A stretch of 64,000 bases of DNA from Mytilus galloprovincialis. Its lineage: Eukaryota; Mollusca; Bivalvia; Mytilida; Mytilidae. Below are positions 58,621 through 64,000 of the stretch, in pieces. The stretch is from positions 64,067,078-64,131,077 of the forward strand of contig NC_134841.1 of the NCBI RefSeq assembly GCF_965363235.1. The letters are read 5' to 3'. Positions within the stretch are counted from its first letter, which is position 1; each line of letters starts with the position of its first letter. The notes beneath the pieces were generated by a model. It ran no database searches. It was given only the letters and a program-made list of their open reading frames with translations, and was not told the DNA's origin. A program made the position numbers and the translations under genes.

Positions 58621-58959
58621 ATAAAAAGAAATAGTTATGATGAAGCCTTGTTTTCTCTCACATTGTCATTTCATAAAACAAAAAGGTAAATCATTTGAGT
58701 CATGGTTCTGTGTAAAGTCATTACTAAAGAAAAAAATAATTTTAACTTTTCATTTAAATGATTGGTCTCACAAATGAATTGTATTTCTGCATTACAAATT
58801 TTACAATTTGATACAATCTTGGGATTATGTTCTGTTTTTGCACTGATGAAACACGCTTTATTCTTAGATGGAAAATAAATAACAACTGTTTGAGGCATTG
58901 AAATTCTGTATTGTATTGGACTAATTATATATTCAACTGAACCATATATTATTTTGTAG

Positions 58960-59070
58960 GTTAAACAAGATTTAGTGCCGGCCACACAATTAAGAAAGAA
59001 TACGAACAAGAATTCTTTACAGAACAGGGGAGACTATTTTACTGTGCTTAGATCTGTGTTTTTGTTATAA
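58960..59070 (+). other. Possible terminal exon (36 codons) after the satellite
   Basis: It follows ATTATTTTGTAG and reads VKQDLVPATQLRKNTNKNS then a stop at 59068-59070; AATAAA lies at 59457. No partner exon or homologue recognised. Low support. Confidence 0.15.
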
Positions 59071-59690
59071 TTAATTAATATTGTAATTTGTTCTTGGATA
59101 AAATATCTGCAATGTGGAGGACAACTGAACTGTGTTCTTATATATTGAAGACGTGCAATGATTTAAAATGCATTTAAGATGAACTTTTTACTACTCGGAA
59201 AATGGTTATCATTAAAGAAACAAACATAGAATTCATTTACATGAATACATTTTATGTTCTATGTATAAAATGTTATCTAAAAGGTGAAAGTAAACAGATT
59301 CCTGGCTGTTTAAAATCAAATCAAAGCAGTTTTATTGTGTAGTTAAGAATGTGTATACGTTGTTCATGCATTTATGTATTTGAATATTTAGAATTGTACA
59401 ATGTATTGAGTTTAGTGGATCTTTCATTCTATGTTATTTAGGTTTGATTTTCATGAAATAAAAAGTTCTAAAATTTTATTATAGCTTTTACTTTGTATCA
59501 ATGTGACAATTTTCCAGCAACAATCCTATATGATTGCTTTTCTGTATATATAATGAAATTCCTCATCTCTTTATTGACAAGAAATAAATATTGTGTCTAT
59601 GATGATGATAAGAAAATGTAAACAGTCTTATGATAGGGAGACTTGGAAAATCTTGAAATAATTGTATATGAAGCTCATAAAATAGAGTCA
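59071..59690. other. AT-rich spacer: no gene seen
   Basis: Unique-looking sequence with an AATAAA at 59457; nothing else recognised. Confidence 0.4.
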
Positions 59691-59699
59691 GTGGTTTCC

Positions 59700-60500
59700 T
59701 AAAATATTCAGATTATTCCAGAGGGAACATCTACAATCTTTTATGCACATTTTATATGTTATCGACTGTTAGTAGATATAGGAAGATGTGGTAAGACATG
59801 CATAGGTACTTTAGTCAGGGTGAAATATATCCAAAAGACACTTATAGAGTAGGCTGTATGTGTTGAAATTCTCCATGAAAATTTATTCAGTAGGCTGCAA
59901 GTGTCAAACTTTGAGGACATCTACAATGCTTCATACACATTTGATATTTTACTCACTGCAAGGGATATATAGGTACATGAAATCTTTCCACAAACATTTA
60001 TACAGTAGGCTGCAAGTGTTGATATTTGAGAGGGAAAATCTACAATGCTTCATACATATTTGGTATTTTCCCAACTGCAAGATATATATTAAAGAGGAAC
60101 GAAATATACAAGAGGAACAGTCAAACTCATAAATAGAAAATCTTAGGTACATTAGTAAGGATCAAATCTTTCCATCAACATTTATGCAGTAGGCTGCAAG
60201 CGTTCACATTTGAGATAGATCATCTACAATCCTTCATACACATCTTGTATTTTACTGACTACAAGACATGTAAAAAAAACATGAATATGAAATATTTCCA
60301 GGAAAATTATAAAGCTGTGGTTTGTGCTCATAGTTGAAGGCCGTATGGTGACCTTTAGTTGTTCTTTTCTGTGTCGATTTGGTCTCTTGTGGAGAGTTGT
60401 CTCATTGGCAATCAATACCATATCTTCTTTTTTTATAATAAGGAGGATGTAAGTGTTGATATTTGAGACGGAACATCTACAATCCTTCATATATAGATAT
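59700..60500. repeat. Degenerate tandem array, CAGTAGGCTGCAAGTGTTGA units
   Basis: CAGTAGGCTGCAAG-type marks occur near 59889, 60004 and 60188, each followed about 35 bases later by ATCTACAATGCTTCATACAC and then a TTGATATTTTACTCACTGCA-like text. Earlier and later partial units occur near 59720, 59850 and 60470. The last units are split by a family A tail. Confidence 0.75.
60310..60440 (+). repeat. SINE-like family A tail inserted in the tandem array
   Basis: GAAGGCCGTATGGTGACCTT, TTGGTCTCTTGTGGAGAGTT and CAATCAATACCATATCTTCT match the family. Array text resumes at 60445 (GGAGGATGTAAGTGTTGATA), which dates the insertion after array formation. Confidence 0.85.
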
Positions 60501-60800
60501 AACAAGATGTGATATTAGACAAATCTTCATCCAAGTCCCAAGTTGTAAAAGTAACCAATTATAACATGTTTAAGTCAAAGTTCGGTTTTCAACACAGAGT
60601 TTTTGCTCACACCGAACGGCAAGCTATATAGGGCCCAAACTATTATGAACCATTCAAACGGGAACACAAACGAATTTATCTAAATGAAAAAAACGAGAAA
60701 CACTTATGAACCACGTCAACAAACAACAACCACTGAACATCAGGTACCTAATGAGGACAGGCGAATAACAAATGCAGCGGAATTAATTTTTTTGATAGGT
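60490..60800 (-). repeat. SINE-like repeat family E (same ends, different middle)
   Basis: On the minus strand it has a head-like TAATTCCGCTGCATTTG and CGCCTGTCCTCATTAGGTAC, a middle with GTTCCCGTTTGAATGGTTCA, and a tail with CTTGGGACTTGGATGAAGAT and ACATCTTGTTATATCTATAT. The end modules parallel families A and C while the middle differs. Confidence 0.6.
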
Positions 60801-60894
60801 ACCAAGCTTAACCCTTAACAGAACAACAGTGTGACATCACAACATAGAAAGACTCACTATGAAATATGAATTAAAATGGGTTAACTTAATAAAA

Positions 60895-61572
60895 AAATTT
60901 CTAAGGGTTCCGCGGAACCCAGTGTCTCGCCTACTTTTGCTGTAAATCGCAGGCTCAACAACAATGAGGAAAAAAATCAATAAAAATATTCCTCTTGATA
61001 CTATCTTATGATTGTAAGAACCTTCTGTCCAAGTTTGGTAAATATCTAGGATAGTTAATGAATCTAATAAGAAAAATTTAACTGCAGACTGTATGTAAAT
61101 TAACTGGAAGAAAATCTAAATCCATTTAAAAGAAAAATACAGAAAAAATGGAGTTATCTTTTTACAAAATTTACTTCTGGATACTATCTTATAAACATAA
61201 ATAAGCTTATGTCCAAGTTTAGTACAAACCCAGGATAGTTTAAGAAAGTTATTAAAATTTTAAAAACTTTAACCACAGAGTGAATGTAATGTTTCGCCAC
61301 AGAAAAACTAAGTCCATTTAAAAGTAAAATACGGAAAAAATGAATTTATTTTTTTACAAAATATACTTCTGGATACTATCTTGTGATCACAAACAAGCTT
61401 CTGTCCAAGTTTGGTAGAAATCCAGTATAGTTTAAGAAAGTTATTAAAATTTCAAAAACTTTAACCACAGAGTGAATATTTGTGGACGCCGCCGACGACG
61501 ACGCCGACGACAGAATGTAGGATCGCTTAGTCTCGCTTTTTCGACTAAAGTCGAAGGCTCGACAAAAAACAT
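60895..61572. mobile_element. Element with a three-unit (about 187-base) array, GAC/GCC run and hairpin tail
   Basis: The head is GGGTTCCGCGGAACCC. The units contain TTCTGGATACTATCTT, GTCCAAGTTT(A/G)GTA and GATAGTTTAAGAAAGTTAT, starting near 60990, 61178 and 61365. A GACGCCGCCGACGACGACGC run is followed by a tail with TTTTTCGACTAAAGTCGAAG. Architecture matches 3330-4545 and 6333-9676. Confidence 0.85.
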
Positions 61573-61764
61573 ATAACCACAAACTTGAATGTATACACTG
61601 AAGGAATTAGTTTGATATATGCCACAATGATAATACAAAATCATTAGAATAAGGGATTATATGTTAAACAATTTCACATGGATAACCACAACCTTTATTG
61701 TAAAGGATCACCTTTGGGAGTTTACCGACTACAGGAGCTATATTGATACTAAGGTATAACTGAA

Positions 61765-61985
61765 ATCTATCAATGTACATTTATACAGTAGGCAGTATGT
61801 GCTTGAATTCGAGAAACAACACCTACAATCCTTTGTGTACATTTGATATAATACAAATTGCAGGATAATGGTCAGAATTTGTTCAGTAGGCAGGATGAGC
61901 TTAATTCGAGAAACAACACCTACAATCCTTTGTGTACATTTGATATAATACAAATTGCAGGATTATGGTCAGAATTTGTGAATCT
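61765..61985. repeat. Two-copy tandem duplication, 98-base unit
   Basis: GAGAAACAACACCTACAATC recurs at 61811 and 61909, with TTTGATATAATACAAATTGC in each. It is related to the array at 59700-60500 (CAGTAGGC marks). Confidence 0.88.
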
Positions 61986-63712
61986 GCACAAACTATCGTA
62001 TCGTTTATGTTGGCACCACCCACAAAACATAAACCGTTAGTTCTTTATCTGTATTTTTATCTTCAAGTTGTCTTTGTGTTTACTTTTGTAGGACATGTAT
62101 CTGCTCATTATATTACTCGTTGTAATTATCACCATCTACTCTAAAACTCCTAACCGAAATGTAATAATCTTTTGGCATAATGTTAACTTTCTAATGTTGT
62201 AGTGCAATTTATATTGTAGTAGATTTTTTTAAGCATGAACGTATTTTACAATAGATTTATTTGAGAGATACACAGTGTTAAGGATTTGTATAGTGAGAAG
62301 GATTTTGCGGTTTATACAAATTCTTGCCAATATTTATCCATAAATTCTGAAACCCCTTTATTACAATAATTTATACCTTCTTATAATCTTAACCATATTA
62401 CATGTTAATGGATTTTACACTCATTTTCTGAAACCCTATATTACAATAAATTAAACTTTCCCATTACAATAAATTAAAATTTCTCATAATCTTAACCATA
62501 TAATCTTTAAGCATCTCATTCTTTTATCAGATTTTTTATAGCGTATACTTTATACACTTGGAGATTCACTTATATTCCCATGAAAAGCCTGAAATTAACA
62601 GGTACGCAAGCTCAAAATATAATTGTAGTTATCTTTATTCGTTTTGGCATTACTTATATCTCAATTATTATATAAATTAGGTTAAATCTTAAGGAGTTAA
62701 TATACAGTTACACGAAAGGCTGTTCTCTCAGTCGTATTGATTTAAATCAAGAAAGGATTTGTCTTCAGAATAACCGATATTGCTTCAATTTAATACGCCG
62801 TTTCACACTGTGTTCCTTTTTTGAATAGCAGGTACACTTGTTCCAAGTTGGGGAGTAATTTTTAATCAATTATGCGACAGTTATATCAGTTGTCCATATA
62901 GCACTTGACCCTTTTTCAACATGGTATTGAAAAGTCCAACATTATAGGGGTAAATCATATGTCAGCTGGTGTTCGCACACCAAACTTCAAGATCATTTAA
63001 GATCGACAGGTTATAGTTTATAAAGTATCATCATTCATCGAAACAATTAACAGAGTGTTATAAGCAATTAAGATATTTTCTTCATTTCATTGTAAAATAT
63101 GTTATAAATCTGAACATCGGACAGACGCTAAATTAATTTTTAGTCAAGCAAATCTGTTAATGCTACATCCATTTCTATGATTACTGATAGAATAACTGAA
63201 TGCAAACAAACAGAAAAATATATTGAAAACTTCTTCAAATCTTGTATCTTGTACGTTTTAACAAATTACAAAGTTTAGTCATATATTTTTTTAAAGTTTA
63301 TTCATATGTATCATGACAAATGTACACGTATCAAGTTGAACTTCTAACTAATTTTACTACTGACTTCTGTGCGTGAAATATTCGTCGCTGGGCGTTGAAC
63401 ATTTGTTCTAAAAACAGTTGTTAGCATGACACGGGTTATGTTCTTCTCATATATGTTATGATGGTATGATGCTAAACCCCTAACGGGAAGGATTGTGCCT
63501 GATGTTCATATGATGAAATCATAATCTTTCAGTCAGTTTAATTGAAGTCTGGAGCTGGCATGTCAGTTAACTGCTAGTAGTCTGTTGATATTTATGTATT
63601 ATTGTCATTTTGTCTATTTTCTTTGGTTACATCTTCTGACATCAGACTCGGACTTCTCTTGAACTGAATTTTAATGTGCGTATTGTTATGCGTTTACTTT
63701 TCTACATTGGTT
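61986..63712. other. Right-hand spacer: no gene seen
   Basis: 1.7 kb of AT-rich DNA with a short internal duplication near 62445-62475 (TTACAATAAATTAAA). No exon, ORF or paired repeat end was recognised. Confidence 0.45.
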
Positions 63713-64000
63713 AGAGGTATAAGGGAGGTTTGAGAACTCACAAACATGTTTAACCCCGCCGCATTTTTGCGCCTTTCCCAAGTCAGGAGCCTCTGGCCTT
63801 ATTAGTCTTGTATTATTTTAATATTAGTTTCTTGTGTACAATTCGGAAATTAGTATGGCGTTCATTATCACTGGACTAGTATATATTTGTTTAGGAGCCA
63901 GCTGAAGGACGCCTCCGGGTGCGGGAATTTCTCGCTACATTGAAGACCTGTTGGTGACCTTCTGCTGTTGTTTTTTATTTGGTCGGGTTGTTGTCTCTTT
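63713..64000 (+). repeat. Repeat family C, longest copy, cut by the window edge
   Basis: It has the head ACATGTTTAACCCCGCCGCA and CCCAAGTCAGGAGCCTCTGG shared with family A, then its own body GTTTCTTGTGTACAATTCGG, CCAGCTGAAGGACGCCTCCG and CTACATTGAAGACCTGTTGG, with a tail starting GGTTGTTGTCTCTTT. Confidence 0.85.

Noticed and set aside
58671..59009. 112-codon minus-strand ORF
   Set aside because: No motif, AT-rich composition, no splice or polyA context supporting it.

Overview
This window looks like nuclear DNA from a marine bivalve mollusc, most likely a mussel. The evidence is AT-rich sequence, small coding exons (about 43-290 bases) with GT-AG borders in long introns, a RING-less B-box/propeller TRIM-like gene of a type expanded in bivalves, and a very dense load of short non-autonomous elements. 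Species is inferred from style, not proven.

Layout. (1) 101-35056, minus strand: the first 25 coding exons of NBAS, a Golgi-to-ER tether subunit. The exons were found by splicing and total 2,607 bases (869 codons) in one continuous frame; the gene runs off the left edge. Intron 17 contains an intact single-exon TRIM-like gene on the opposite strand (14653-16362). (2) 35364-42906, plus strand: a complete five-exon PPCDC gene (coenzyme A synthesis), head to head with NBAS across about 307 bases that probably act as a shared promoter. (3) 43505-47269: a repeat-bounded cassette with two convergent intact ORFs, a small I-PpoI-like His-Me finger endonuclease and a 666-residue Mutator-type DDE transposase-like protein. 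(4) About 47.93-58.62 kb: a very large satellite field built on a 20-21 base unit, with three different higher-order organisations and spacer islands. (5) 58.6-64.0 kb: dispersed repeats and no convincing gene.

Introns and spacers are crowded with identifiable elements: TA-flanked pogo/Tc1-like elements, a TTAA-flanked 1.4 kb element, an 8-base-TSD hAT-like MITE, fold-back elements, SINE-like modular repeats with interchangeable middles, and several elements whose body is a tandem array (502, about 169, about 163, about 187 base units). Many are nested. Most long ORFs outside the five genes come from repeats whose unit length is a multiple of three.

The genes do not form a pathway: NBAS (vesicle tethering), PPCDC (CoA synthesis) and the TRIM-like gene (probably ubiquitin- or immunity-related) are neighbours only by position. 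The 43.5-47.3 kb cassette is the best candidate for an undescribed system.
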